A stretch of 64,000 nucleotides of DNA from contig JAPOQA010000020.1 in the NCBI GenBank assembly GCA_026710945.1, positions 23,436-87,435 on the forward strand, written 5' to 3'. The DNA comes from Chloroflexota bacterium (GTDB taxonomy: Bacteria; Chloroflexota; UBA11872; VXOZ01). Below are positions 54,365 to 63,791 of this stretch, one piece after another. Made by a program: the position numbers and the translations under genes. How positions within the stretch are numbered: the first letter of the stretch is position 1; each line of letters opens with the position of its first letter. The notes beneath the pieces were generated by a model. That model did no database searches. It was not told the DNA's origin and worked only from the letters and a program-made list of their open reading frames with translations.

Positions 54365-54762
54365 GTACCGCTCCTCTTGCTGCTGCGGGTCTCCCTCGTA
54401 TCGGGAAGAGCCCATAAAGTTTGCGCGACCATACGGTAGCCGCTGACAGTTACCCTGATGAGTTAGTGTGTGACCTTCTCGCCAAGAGGCGGGGGATGAG
54501 CCCCTTTGCTGTCACAATAACTGCCGGGCGAAGACCATCGTGTTCCCTGCCCTCTGCCCGGTAGTGCAGGTTTGCAACCTGCGCCGCTCTAGGATCAACT
54601 CACAGGGGACCTGTGACTCCTACGGCATTACCTCACCTCATGCAAGACCATCGGAGACCACGCCCCATGTTCCTTATTCAGGCGGGGGACAAGCCCCCGC
54701 GCTACAGCCTGTGAGAAACCTTTACCTTACGTTGCATGCGCACAATTGCCGACTGTCAGCGC
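54365..54762. repeat. Spacer with GCAGGTTTGCAACCTGCGC and GCGGGGGACAAGCCCCCGC elements
   Basis: Repeats lie at about 54560-54590 and 54681-54706. Nothing else is recognised. Confidence 0.6.
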
Positions 54763-55635
54763 CTAGATGCGGTAAAGCTTCTCGGCATTGCCTGAAAACA
54801 GCGCAATCTGCTCATCATGGCTGAAGCCTGAGATGATTTCCGTGTAAGCATCAATCTGGTTGTTGTAGGTGCTCCAGAGCCAGTCCACCGGCCAGTTTGT
54901 GCCGAAGATGCAGCGTTCGACGCCAAACGTCTCGATAGACGCGAGCACCCAGCGCCGGATGCTGTCCACCGTCCAGGTCTGGTCGCTCATGCCGAGGCCG
55001 GAAATCTTCCAGCGGATGTTGTCGCAGGTGGCTGCAACCTCTAGGCCGCCCTTCCACAGTGCAAAGTACTCGTCCGTGCGCTCCTCCGGGAGTCCGGTGT
55101 GATCAACAACGATCATGACATTGGGGAACTTGCCCGCCAGCTCCCGGAGTTTTCCCATATCCTGCCACGTTACGGCAATGCTCGACACAAGGTTGTACTT
55201 ATCTAAGAGGGCAAAACCACGCTGAAAGTCAGGCGCAACCAGATAGTCACCGTGGGAGAAGTCCCGTATGCCCCGCATATTGGGCGACTGGCAGTGGCGT
55301 TTCAGCACGGCTTCCACGCCGGGATCGCGCAGGTCGGCGTAGGCAACGATGGCGTGCGGAAAGCCCGTGCGGTCGGCGGCTGTTTGCAGCCATTCGGTCT
55401 CCGTGACCGGGTCCGGGCTGCCGATGGCGGCCTGCCCGTGAATGGCTTTGGTGACGTTGGCGTTGCGGGTCTCGGCGATGTAGTCCTCGGCAAGATAGTT
55501 GCGCTCGGCCAGGCGCTGGATCTGTTCTCCCAAAACGGGATGCGGTACGCCGGGCTGCCAGTGGCCGTAGACGAGCTCCGGGTGCTGCATGTCGTAGAAG
55601 TGGACGTGCGCATCGACGAACGCCAGCTTGTTCAT
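54763..55635 (-). CDS. Amidohydrolase (TIM-barrel lactonase/decarboxylase type)
   Basis: 290 residues from the ATG at 55635 (MNKLAFVDAHVHFYD): metal motif D8-A-H-V-H12. IVVDHTGLP and FGTNWPVDW hold the later histidine and aspartate. It resembles Amidohydro_2 proteins such as L-fuconolactone hydrolase and 2-pyrone-4,6-dicarboxylate lactonase. The start codon lies next to a GGGGTGAGGGGG repeat element, which may even serve as Shine-Dalgarno. The Gfo/Idh/MocA gene is 176 bases upstream on the same strand, so a sugar or inositol pathway is plausible. Confidence 0.83.
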   Translation of the reverse strand: MNKLAFVDAHVHFYDMQHPELVYGHWQPGVPHPVLGEQIQRLAERNYLAEDYIAETRNANVTKAIHGQAAIGSPDPVTETEWLQTAADRTGFPHAIVAYADLRDPGVEAVLKRHCQSPNMRGIRDFSHGDYLVAPDFQRGFALLDKYNLVSSIAVTWQDMGKLRELAGKFPNVMIVVDHTGLPEERTDEYFALWKGGLEVAATCDNIRWKISGLGMSDQTWTVDSIRRWVLASIETFGVERCIFGTNWPVDWLWSTYNNQIDAYTEIISGFSHDEQIALFSGNAEKLYRI

Positions 55636-55640
55636 TGGCG

Positions 55641-55712
55641 AAGAATTCCCCCTCACCCCCGTATCAAGTACGGGGCAGGCTCTAACCCTCTCCCTCAGGG
55701 AGAGGGGATCAT
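55641..55712. repeat. CCCTCACCCC-CTCTCCCTC interspersed element abutting the amidohydrolase start
   Basis: A repeat with ATCAAGTACGGGGCAGGCTC in its middle ends six bases before the start codon. Confidence 0.75.
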
Positions 55713-55811
55713 ATGCAGAGCCTGGTTACTCCTCAAGCCGTTTCAAAAACGATACCAGCCCAGGCAAACGATACTAGCGCTGGGAAACGATGCTAGCGCT
55801 GAGAATCGGTA

Positions 55812-56873
55812 TTAGCGCAATGAATCGACCCTGATAGCCCGTCCCGAAGCCGCGGACCGGTACCCCGCATCCAGGAACTCGACAACCCGCGCGCCCACCT
55901 CGCCCGGGGCGCGGTTTTCGCCCTGGCCCAAGATGACGTCCACGAGCCCCCGCGCCGGCAAGTGCGCCGGATAGCGCTCCTCCTCGGAAAGGTCTACAAA
56001 CTCATCGGCGGTGCCGTCGTTGTACTGGGCCTCCAGGCGGCCTCCGGCCATATCCTGGCGAAGAACGCCGTTGCTGCCCGTATACACAAACCCCTGATCG
56101 AGCCGCTGGTGCGGCCGCATGGCACCGGTGGACGCCATGGTGCCCATTGCCCCGTTGTCCAGCCGGAAGCTGAACGCGTTGACTATGTCCACTGCCAGAT
56201 CGTAATTCTCCATGTAGGCAAAAACCTCAACCGCCCGCCGGCCGGTGACCCACAACGCCATGCCCATCGGGTGCGTCACCTGCAAGTGTCCCTGACCGCC
56301 GCCCGCCATCTGTGGGTCTGAATAGCTTTCGGCCTCAGGGCCGGTCACGGGGAAACCGAAGGCCTCCGCGTAGTCTTGCGGTCTACCGCGCAGGTAGGAT
56401 TCGACCCATGACGTGAAAATGCCGGACACCATCTGCAGTTCGCCAAGCTTGCCCGACTGCACGATCTCCCGTGCCGCCAGCGCGTGGCGCGTGAACTGGC
56501 TGGTGTAGCCGACCATCAGATGCGTCTGATTGCGTTCGGCGCGTTCTACCAAGTCCCAGGCGTCGGCAGCGGTGAGCGTCATCGGCTTCTCAACGAGCAC
56601 GTGCACGCCCGCGTCCAGCGCGTCGCGGGCCGCCTCGTAGTGATAGGCGTGCTGCACGGCGATCACGACACCGTCGACCCCTGCCGCCAGCAGGTCCTGA
56701 TGACTGTCGTAAGTCCGGGGAATGTCGTAGTAGTCGGCGGCGGTCTTCGCCTTTGCCGGTTTGACGTCGGCAACGCCGACGAGGTCGGCTTTCGCGTACG
56801 TCTTCAGGCTGGGGATGTGATGCTGGGTCGCCCACCAACCGGCGCCAATCACGCCCATTCTCACCTTCGCCAT
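55812..56873 (-). CDS. Gfo/Idh/MocA family oxidoreductase
   Basis: 353 residues from the ATG at 56873, AAGGCAAGG upstream; the open frame extends 18 codons further. N-terminal Rossmann motif VRMGVIGAGWWATQHHIPSL, then VLVEKPMTLTAADAW, which is the family's EKP signature (catalytic lysine). The C-terminal domain binds substrate. Members oxidise sugars, inositol or similar alcohols with NAD(P). Probable operon partner of the downstream amidohydrolase. Confidence 0.92.
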   Translation of the reverse strand: MAKVRMGVIGAGWWATQHHIPSLKTYAKADLVGVADVKPAKAKTAADYYDIPRTYDSHQDLLAAGVDGVVIAVQHAYHYEAARDALDAGVHVLVEKPMTLTAADAWDLVERAERNQTHLMVGYTSQFTRHALAAREIVQSGKLGELQMVSGIFTSWVESYLRGRPQDYAEAFGFPVTGPEAESYSDPQMAGGGQGHLQVTHPMGMALWVTGRRAVEVFAYMENYDLAVDIVNAFSFRLDNGAMGTMASTGAMRPHQRLDQGFVYTGSNGVLRQDMAGGRLEAQYNDGTADEFVDLSEEERYPAHLPARGLVDVILGQGENRAPGEVGARVVEFLDAGYRSAASGRAIRVDSLR

Positions 56874-57256
56874 AGCCTTGCCTTCACCTGACACCAACTG
56901 TCTCAGCACGTACTGCTGTCCGTGCATTCACGTACGCCAGACACACCGCCACTTTCAAATTGCACAACAACGGGGGCGAAAAGCGCCTTGTCACTGCTCT
57001 GCGGCATCCGCGCCCAACGGTAGTCATTGCCCGCTGCCTCGCGCCTCCGCTTTGCCAGCGCTCACTCGGCCGGCAGGAGTGGCCGGACATCACGCACTTT
57101 CGCGATGACGCGCTTCGATTCTAGGCCTGTATGCAGGTATCTTACCACGTTGGATAGGCTGCGGCGGTTGACGAGCAGGGCGTCGGATTTTCAAGTGATA
57201 TACTTGGACTAGCTAGGCGGCGTTTATAGTGAAAGAGCAGATTCGCAAGAGCGCGT
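56874..57256. other. Divergent intergenic region
   Basis: No gene seen. An extended -10 TG-A-TATACT (hexamer 57199-57204) points to the plus-strand gene at 57257. Confidence 0.4.
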
Positions 57257-58108
57257 GTGCCCATGCAAAGCGTCAATTCTGACCCGTTTCTTAGCAAATT
57301 CAACCCACTCGACCGCATCCTCTTTGCCGATGACTTCGACACCGGCATGTGCGGCTGGAGCGAGTTGATCGGCAACTACGAGGGCAGCCTGGATACGATT
57401 CTGCCGCCCTTCCGCGACCTGCGTCCGCCCATGCTGAGCAGTGCTACCATGTGGGACACCGGCACGGCCGGATCGCTCTCCGACACGTACTCGCTCAAGC
57501 TCGCCACCCGCGCCTGCGCCGGACATCTGGCGGTGGCGGTTAAGCGCGCGACGTGGCGCAAGAAGGGGCGCGTCCAAGTGGAGTGCTACTTCGCGGTCAA
57601 GCCCGAATCCAGCGCACTGACGCTGGGTGATCACGACGTCGGCAGCTTTGGGGTCTTTTTCGATCTGCAGGACGACGAGCAGCGGGCCATGCCGCATCTG
57701 CGCTACTGCAATGTCGAACAGGGCATGCCCCGCTACCAGTGGCAATACCGCGATGATCTGCCGTCCCGCCACGTGGTCGGCCACAGCGGTGAGATAAAGT
57801 CCTTCTTTCACCTGGACCCGCGCGGCTGGAAAGACATTCCCAACGCGCAGCAGCGCCTCTGCTACAACGAGCTGCCCACCAAGTTCAACTGGCACTACCT
57901 GCGGTTTACGTGCGATTTGCATACCATGAATTACGCCGAGCTCCAGTGCAATGACCACACGTTTGCCTTGAGCGACCTCTCGCCCATTCGCGCGCCCACC
58001 GATGCCGACCTCTGGTGCATGCTGAATACGGCCTTCTTTGTTGAGACGGCTACCGACAGGCGGGCATTCCTTTATTTAGATTCGGTGGTCGTTTCGCTGG
58101 AGGAGTAG
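57257..58108 (+). CDS. Hypothetical protein, probable beta-sandwich
   Basis: 283 residues, start GTG 57257 or ATG 57263. It reads ILFADDFDTGMCGWSELIGN near residue 21, then alternating beta strands (VQVECYFAVKPES, GVFFDLQDDEQRAMPH, NWHYLRFTCDLHTMNYAEL). This pattern recalls concanavalin-like laminarinase/LamG beta-sandwich proteins that begin with D-x-F-x-x-G-W. No signal peptide or catalytic acid is evident. Family not recognised with certainty. Confidence 0.6.
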   Translation: MPMQSVNSDPFLSKFNPLDRILFADDFDTGMCGWSELIGNYEGSLDTILPPFRDLRPPMLSSATMWDTGTAGSLSDTYSLKLATRACAGHLAVAVKRATWRKKGRVQVECYFAVKPESSALTLGDHDVGSFGVFFDLQDDEQRAMPHLRYCNVEQGMPRYQWQYRDDLPSRHVVGHSGEIKSFFHLDPRGWKDIPNAQQRLCYNELPTKFNWHYLRFTCDLHTMNYAELQCNDHTFALSDLSPIRAPTDADLWCMLNTAFFVETATDRRAFLYLDSVVVSLEE

Positions 58109-58559
58109 AGACTGCGATATGCCGAGCTGCGAAGTACTGCTGGGACGTGGCGCGGGGGCTTGTCTCCCGCCTCAGAATGCTTGACCCGTGCCATCGAGCC
58201 AAGAGCCCAAGTCAGTGGCTTCTGAACAAAGACTGTGCTGGCTTGGCGATCAGGCACGCAGGTTGCAAACGTGTCCTGAGCACTTCGGCAGGCTCAGCAC
58301 AGGCTCTGTCGAAGGGCCTGCGCTACCGGAGCGAAAGCACACGATCCGCCTACTTGCAAGGCGATTACGGCCAGGCTTGGCAGAGCGCCCGAGAGATTGG
58401 TATATGGTTTACGATCTCGCACCTGTCAAGAAGATAGAATCAGGTTAGCAAAGGGAATTGCGCTAACAAACTCCGGCTGCTTGCTGGAGTAAGGGCACGA
58501 CATGTCGTGCCCCTACGGTGCAGATTTCATAGTGAGGATATTAAGGGGTTCTAAGGCAG
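58109..58559. repeat. Repeat cluster: nested element and palindrome copy
   Basis: Holds a GCGGGGGCTTGTC element (about 58147-58174), the nested element at 58252-58332 and a 28-bp palindrome at 58489-58516. No gene is seen. Confidence 0.7.
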
Positions 58560-58892
58560 ATGCCGCGACAGGTTTACACCGCTGTTGTCGAACGCAACGT
58601 CACATGGGAAGGCGCTTACACCACGGAGCCTTACGAGGCCGGCTGGGCGGCGGAGGCGCTGATCTTCATTCGCGTCCTTAAGAGTGGTGCTTCCGGCCAC
58701 AGCGCGGCAGTGCAGGTTTCGCCGGACGGCATCCGTTGGCTGGATGAAGGCACGCGCATACGGATTCCAGAGCAACCGGACGGGCTGACCATGGCCCGGT
58801 TAACGCACTTTGGCAACTGGCTCCGGCTCGCGGGCGAACTCCCACCCGGTGAAACCTGCACGGTGCTGGTCTACTTCGTACTCAAGGACTAG
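58560..58892 (+). CDS. Small hypothetical protein
   Basis: 110 residues, ATG at 58560. The sequence alternates beta strands (VYTAVVERNVTWEG, AEALIFIRVLKSG, HSAAVQVSPDGIRW) and fits a small beta-sandwich. No known family. It is compositionally typical of its neighbours and ends before a repeat. The next gene converges on it. Whether it is expressed is unknown. Confidence 0.45.
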   Translation: MPRQVYTAVVERNVTWEGAYTTEPYEAGWAAEALIFIRVLKSGASGHSAAVQVSPDGIRWLDEGTRIRIPEQPDGLTMARLTHFGNWLRLAGELPPGETCTVLVYFVLKD

Positions 58893-59117
58893 AGCTAGGA
58901 TCTCTGAGCAACCAGCCGTACTCAGTAGACATTGCAGAGTGCGGCGCCACTGTCAATTCCTGCTTCCACAGGCGCTGCGCGAGATAGCTCGGTACGGACT
59001 GCTTCGATCCTTCGACGGGCCTGTACTGAGCTTGTCCAAGTGCTCGGCGCAGACTGGCTCTGAGCCTGTCGCACGGTGAACGAGCGGAGAGGGCTGCCCT
59101 TGTGCGGCGAACTCTTG

Positions 59118-60470
59118 CTACTGTTCCGCCCCGTTATACTCTTCAGTCTGCGCGAGACTGCGGAGTTGGGTAAGGTACTCTTCCTTGGAAAGCGGCGGCT
59201 TGGTCTCTTCCATCACGCGGTGCGCCGTTTCCGCGCCGTTCGCCAGCAGATCGACGGCCGTCTGGGCCATGAGCTTTGCCGGGTTGATGATAGCGTGGTT
59301 GGCGTCGGCAAGCAGGAAGTCGTTGCCGTGGCCGGTACCTGTCGCGCCGCCCGCGGCCGGATGGATGCCGCGCACCACGTGCATTACATCGCCCATATCC
59401 GTCGAGCCGGTGCCGTGGTCGCGCGTCTTAATGTTGTCTTCACCCACCAGCGACACCGCATTCTCGCGGTAGAGGTCTGCCAGCGGTGTGTGGTGAATCA
59501 TGGGGAAGTAGCCGGGAAACGTCTCGATATCCACGGTAGCGCCGGTCGCCAGCGCACCCGCCTTCAGCGCGCGCTGCACTTTCTCATTGGCCTCCAGCAT
59601 GGCCTCCATGGTCTTGCCGCGCACCTTGCCTTCCATCTGCACGAGGGCGGGGATTACGTTGTTTACTTCGCCGCCGCGTTTGATGATGAAGTGCGCGCGC
59701 ACCGTGTCCTCGTCGCGGAATGTTTCGCGCTGGTACTGTATCGCTGTAAACGCCAGGGTCGCCGCATTCAACGCATTAATGCCCCTATGCGGCGCACCGG
59801 CGGCATGCGCCGCGCGGCCGTGGTACGTCACGTGTTTGGCCACCGTGCCGTTGCTCGTCCCCGTCATGCAGACGATGCCGTCCTCGGCGCTGCTGGTCGT
59901 GTGCACCATCATGGCAAAGTCCACGTCATCGAACGCGCCGAGGCGGATGAATTCCGGTTTGCCGCCCAGAAACTCGATTGTGCCCTGGTCGCGGAGCGAT
60001 TGCCGGAAGCCGACCTCCACGTACTCCTCCGCCGGCACCGCAATGAAGACAAGCCTGCCGCACAGATTCTCAAGCACGCCGGACTGCGTAAAGCCCATGG
60101 CAGCGCCCAGCATGGACGCAATCTGGTTGTTGTGGCCGCAGGCGTGGGCGGCGCCGGTGTCGGGATGCGCGTGCGGGTGATCGGGCACCGGCAGCGCGTC
60201 CAACTCGCCCATGATAGCCACGGTCGGACCCGGTCGTCCGGTGTCGATCTCGGCCTTTACGCCCGTCACGGCGATGCCCGTCGCGTGGGGAATGTCCAGT
60301 TTTGTCAGCCACTCGTCCACCACCCCGGCAGTCTCGAATTCCTTGTATCCCGTTTCCGGATGCCGCAGGATGCGGTCCGCGATGCCCGTAATGGATTCGA
60401 ATTGACCGTCAATCGTCTCGCTTACGGTCTGCTTGAGTTGCGCCGGGGATATGCCATTCGTTGCGGCCAT
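59118..60470 (-). CDS. M20 family amidohydrolase/peptidase (AbgB-like)
   Basis: 450 residues from the ATG at 60470 with CGAGGAGAAG upstream; a frame open 56 codons further includes a repeat element and is not coding. Metal motifs: GELDALPVPDHPHAHP (about 87-102), AHACGHNNQI and the acidic EYVEVGF block. HAAGAPHRGINAL is the M20 dimer-domain signature. Members cleave N-acyl amino acids and p-aminobenzoyl-glutamate. Substrate unknown. Confidence 0.9.
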   Translation of the reverse strand: MAATNGISPAQLKQTVSETIDGQFESITGIADRILRHPETGYKEFETAGVVDEWLTKLDIPHATGIAVTGVKAEIDTGRPGPTVAIMGELDALPVPDHPHAHPDTGAAHACGHNNQIASMLGAAMGFTQSGVLENLCGRLVFIAVPAEEYVEVGFRQSLRDQGTIEFLGGKPEFIRLGAFDDVDFAMMVHTTSSAEDGIVCMTGTSNGTVAKHVTYHGRAAHAAGAPHRGINALNAATLAFTAIQYQRETFRDEDTVRAHFIIKRGGEVNNVIPALVQMEGKVRGKTMEAMLEANEKVQRALKAGALATGATVDIETFPGYFPMIHHTPLADLYRENAVSLVGEDNIKTRDHGTGSTDMGDVMHVVRGIHPAAGGATGTGHGNDFLLADANHAIINPAKLMAQTAVDLLANGAETAHRVMEETKPPLSKEEYLTQLRSLAQTEEYNGAEQ

Positions 60471-60684
60471 GTTTCTTCTCCTCGAATAGTCATAGGAAGT
60501 ACATAGAGGATTGCTACTTGCTTGCGACGTACACACCCCAGAAGCTAATCCGACACTCTCTGTTGCTCCGCCGCATGCCAATTTCCTGGGTGCACGGAGC
60601 GGATGGATTCCCGCGTTCGCGGGAATGACGAGTCTCAAGAGCGCATATTTTATTGTACGCTGGCAAGCTCAAGGCTTTCCGCAA

Positions 60685-61959
60685 TTATATACGTGCCGGC
60701 GCCATGATGCGCGGGATGGTGGATGAGGCGCGCGGCATGATGCCGACGCGCGGCGGGTCACCGGCGTCCTGAAGTGCTAGGGCCAGCGCGTCCTCGACGG
60801 TGACCGCGGGCATCAGGTGGAGCCTGCGGGCCTGCTCCGGCGGTACTCCGCTCGACACAAGATAGGTCTGCGCCTTCAGCATACTGCGGGCAAAGAGAAA
60901 TGCCTTGTGCGCGCCCATGCGGAAGCCCTCTTGCTCGAACCGAGTCACCACGTCCTGCGGTGATTCTGCTGCGGCCATCCACGCCTCGTAAAGGTCATCG
61001 CCTGCGCCTTCGCGGCACTCCGCCGCCAGAATGACGCTGCCGCCGGGACGCACCAATTCGCAGGCATGTGCCAGCGCCTTCTGCGCCTGATAGAGATTGA
61101 TGTCTTTGGGGTAGCCCCCGGGAGACGCAACAACCACATCCATTGGGTAAGGCACTGCGGTCTCGCAGACATCCTGCACCAGCGGCACCGCCGCCGCCAG
61201 CACATCATGCGGATCGCCCGCAAAGACGCGCACTACGTCATTGGCAGCATTGAGCACGACGTTTACCACAAGGTCAATCGAGAGGAAGCCGGTGAGTTCA
61301 TCGATATCCTCCCGCACCGGGTTGCCGTCGCAGACGCCCAGCCGTGCCGCCGGATCGCTGAGCATCGAGTGGTTTGCAGTAATGGTCTCGCTCCCTGCCA
61401 GACCGATGAAGGCGCCCTTACAGCCGCCGGTGTAGCCGACGAACTGGTGGGGGTCGATCATGCCGATGATAATGCGCGTATCCGCCTCGGCAAACGTACG
61501 ATTGATGGTTACCGGCGTTCCCCGGCTGGTTTCGCCAAGCCGCACAAGCTTCGCCGGATCATCGAACACGTGGGAGACCACATGGTAGCGTTGCGCTACG
61601 TCGGTGCCAACCAGTCCGGGGAATTCGTCGGGGGATGCGGCACGATGGTTGCCGGTGCCGACGATTATCGATATCTCTTCTCCCTTGACACCTTTTGCGT
61701 GAAGTTCAGCCAGCAGGGGCGGCAGAATGAGATGGTTCGGCACCGGTCGCGTGGCATCGCTGATGGCGATTGCCGTCTTGCCCGGCTGCTGCAGCAGTCC
61801 CCCGGCCAATGCCTCGCCCAGGGCCCGCTCCACTTCAGCCGCGGGTTCCGGCACACCTGCTACCGAGCGCGGCTCGATTACCGTCACATCTGCCGCGTCG
61901 GGCAAGGAAAAGGTAAGGGCGTCCGCGCCGTACTTTATCGAGTAGTCAGTTAGTGTCAC
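60685..61959 (-). CDS. Nickel-dependent lactate racemase-like protein (LarA/DUF2088)
   Basis: About 424 residues; a GTG at 61959 with GAGGTTTG upstream is preferred over the GTG at 61986. All LarA active-site residues can be placed (numbers from 61986): R80 in SDATRP, H114 in GTGNHRA, K190 in YTGGCKGAFIG (the lysine carrying the nickel-pincer cofactor) and H206 in NHSML. LarA needs LarBCE for its cofactor, none of which is here. Substrates in this family extend beyond lactate, so the name is a family call only. Monocistronic. Confidence 0.85.
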   Translation of the reverse strand: MTLTDYSIKYGADALTFSLPDAADVTVIEPRSVAGVPEPAAEVERALGEALAGGLLQQPGKTAIAISDATRPVPNHLILPPLLAELHAKGVKGEEISIIVGTGNHRAASPDEFPGLVGTDVAQRYHVVSHVFDDPAKLVRLGETSRGTPVTINRTFAEADTRIIIGMIDPHQFVGYTGGCKGAFIGLAGSETITANHSMLSDPAARLGVCDGNPVREDIDELTGFLSIDLVVNVVLNAANDVVRVFAGDPHDVLAAAVPLVQDVCETAVPYPMDVVVASPGGYPKDINLYQAQKALAHACELVRPGGSVILAAECREGAGDDLYEAWMAAAESPQDVVTRFEQEGFRMGAHKAFLFARSMLKAQTYLVSSGVPPEQARRLHLMPAVTVEDALALALQDAGDPPRVGIMPRASSTIPRIMAPARI

Positions 61960-61986
61960 GCAGGACAAACCTCGCAAGTCTCGCAC

Positions 61987-62920
61987 GGCCGCATCGCTCT
62001 CGGGAAGCTCCTACCAAATTTGCACCGGGGATGGGCCGAGCCAGGCATCCTCTCTCCCGTAGAGAACATTGGAAATCTCTTCAAAACAGACGGATTTGGG
62101 CCTGAACGGCATCCATTTCCCCTCACCCCGCCCTCTCCTCTGGAGACCTTTGCATAACCCCACCTTCAGGCAGGGGCACTCCCTCTCCCTGGGAGTGTAT
62201 AGACCGGGTACATGGGTTACAGTTGTTCGGGGACATGGGTAACACCATAGAACGAGGGGGTTTTCGTAGTATGCGATGTCCTTGCCTTGAAAGTTAGATC
62301 CACTCAATATCCTTATGCACACAGTTTGTTTCTCTGGCACAAGCTGACAGGCTGAAAGTAAGTGCACTGTGTCGCCAGTCTCGTTTCAATCCCGGACCAA
62401 CCCAAAGTTCTCGTAGGTGTCAATCAGTAAAATGTGTAACCCATGTCCCCGAACAACTGTAACCCATGTCCCCGGTCTGTACAGGGGAGAGGGTTGGGGT
62501 GTGGGGGTCTCTTGGCTGCAAGGGACTCATAAAGTGTGTGGTGTCAAGATGTATCACTTAGAAATAGGCATGCATTTGTAGCGAATGCAGGAGATTCACC
62601 CTCACCCCCGTATCGAGTACGGGGCAGGCTCTAGCCCTCTCCCGTCGAGGGAGAGGGAACTCTCTCGCTGCCGCTAGGGTTACGCAACGGTCTCCCCTGG
62701 GAGAGGGGGTTTACTCGCCGGTAGGCTTGGGTTGTGCAAAGAATTCCCCAGTTAGAATGGGGTTACGTGCCTGCCGGCTTGGGTTTCACAAGGGTCTCCA
62801 CGGGAGAGGCACAGGGTGAGGGCACGTCCTTTAGATCCTCCACACTCACACTGACTCGACAGCAGCACCCGCTGCCTGCCAGCCATGGGCGAGCGGTACA
62901 CTCAGATGAGAAAGCTCTCT
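61987..62920. other. Repeat-dense region, no gene
   Basis: About 930 bases built from CCCTCACCCC-type elements (about 62120-62200, 62484-62520, 62595-62730, 62800-62820) interrupted by the MITE at 62196-62483. No coding signal. Confidence 0.7.
62196..62483. mobile_element. 288-bp MITE-like element with 50-bp terminal inverted repeats
   Basis: The ends 62196-62245 and 62434-62483 are inverted copies matching at 47 of 50 bases, each with two ACATGGGT-type direct sub-repeats around AGTTGTTCGG. The interior has no transposase. The element splits a CTCTCCCTGGGAG / GGGGAGAGGG palindrome, so it inserted into an existing repeat. The terminal repeat sequence looks like ends of an insertion-sequence family, but I cannot name it with certainty. 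Confidence 0.85.
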
Positions 62921-63724
62921 CTACGGCCACGTGCCGGCGAGCGCCTGCTTCAACGTATCGCCGCGCATGCCGCAGCGCAGCGCCTCCAGCGCCAGGATGT
63001 CTTCCGGCGGAATGTTGCCCAGGTTGACGTTCGGGCCGAATTCGAGGATAAGCCACTGCTGCTGGTTCTTGATCGGCGCTTCCCAGATGAGGTCTTCCAC
63101 GTTGTTGATGCCGCCCAAGATTTCTTGCACCATATCGCTCTGCACGTCGCCGCTGGCATCGAAAATACCGACGCCGTGACCGGACTCCCGCGCCTCCACG
63201 ATCACTTTATCTGCGCCTTGCGCGAGGTCGCTGGCAATCTGCTCGTGCATCGTGGTCGTAGCAATAGCGTCCTTGGGGTCCTTTTTGCCCACCTCGGTGA
63301 GGACCTTGAACCCGGCGTCCTTGGCACGCTCGATGATGTCTGTGCGGGTGGCCGCATCCATTTCGATGGTGCCGTCGGAGACCTCGATAGTATTAAAGCC
63401 AAGCTCTTTGGCACGCAGCACATACTCCGGCAGCTTGCCCTGCGCCACCGCTGCCTCCAAGAACGTCCCGCCGGGGTAGATGTCCACGCCGGCGTCCTGG
63501 ACAAGCGCAATCTTTTCCCGCAGCACGCTCTCTTCGTAGAAAGCGGAGGTGCCGAAGGTGAGCTTGAGCGAATCGATGACGTGGCGCGCCATCTGCATCA
63601 AGTCTGCAGTGGCGTACATTCCCAGCCCCTTATCAAGCACCATCGTATATCCGGTAGCGCGCGGCTTTGAGTTTACGCGCGTCCGTACCGGCGGATCGAC
63701 AATTCCTTCCCAGGCTTGTGGCAT
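62921..63724 (-). CDS. Phosphosulfolactate synthase-like protein (ComA family)
   Basis: 267 residues, close to the usual ComA length. It reads TMVLDKGLGMYATADLMQ, KLTFGTSAFYEE, VDIYPGGTFLEAAVAQG and NTIEVSDGTIEM, the signature blocks of (2R)-phospho-3-sulfolactate synthase, a TIM-barrel enzyme that adds sulfite to phosphoenolpyruvate. This is the first step of coenzyme M synthesis in methanogens; bacterial homologs can serve sulfolactate metabolism. GAGGAGAG precedes the ATG. Its next-gene context is repeats, so no pathway partner is visible. Confidence 0.85.
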   Translation of the reverse strand: MPQAWEGIVDPPVRTRVNSKPRATGYTMVLDKGLGMYATADLMQMARHVIDSLKLTFGTSAFYEESVLREKIALVQDAGVDIYPGGTFLEAAVAQGKLPEYVLRAKELGFNTIEVSDGTIEMDAATRTDIIERAKDAGFKVLTEVGKKDPKDAIATTTMHEQIASDLAQGADKVIVEARESGHGVGIFDASGDVQSDMVQEILGGINNVEDLIWEAPIKNQQQWLILEFGPNVNLGNIPPEDILALEALRCGMRGDTLKQALAGTWP

Positions 63725-63791
63725 ACGCTAATCTCTCCTCGTTTACAAAGTTATGCATTCATCTGCTTGAATAGTCCATGTTCCCCAGGAC

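Noticed and set aside
62011..62367. 118-residue frame within the MITE region as a transposase remnant
   Set aside because: It spans repeat sequence and the terminal repeat and has no transposase-like motif.
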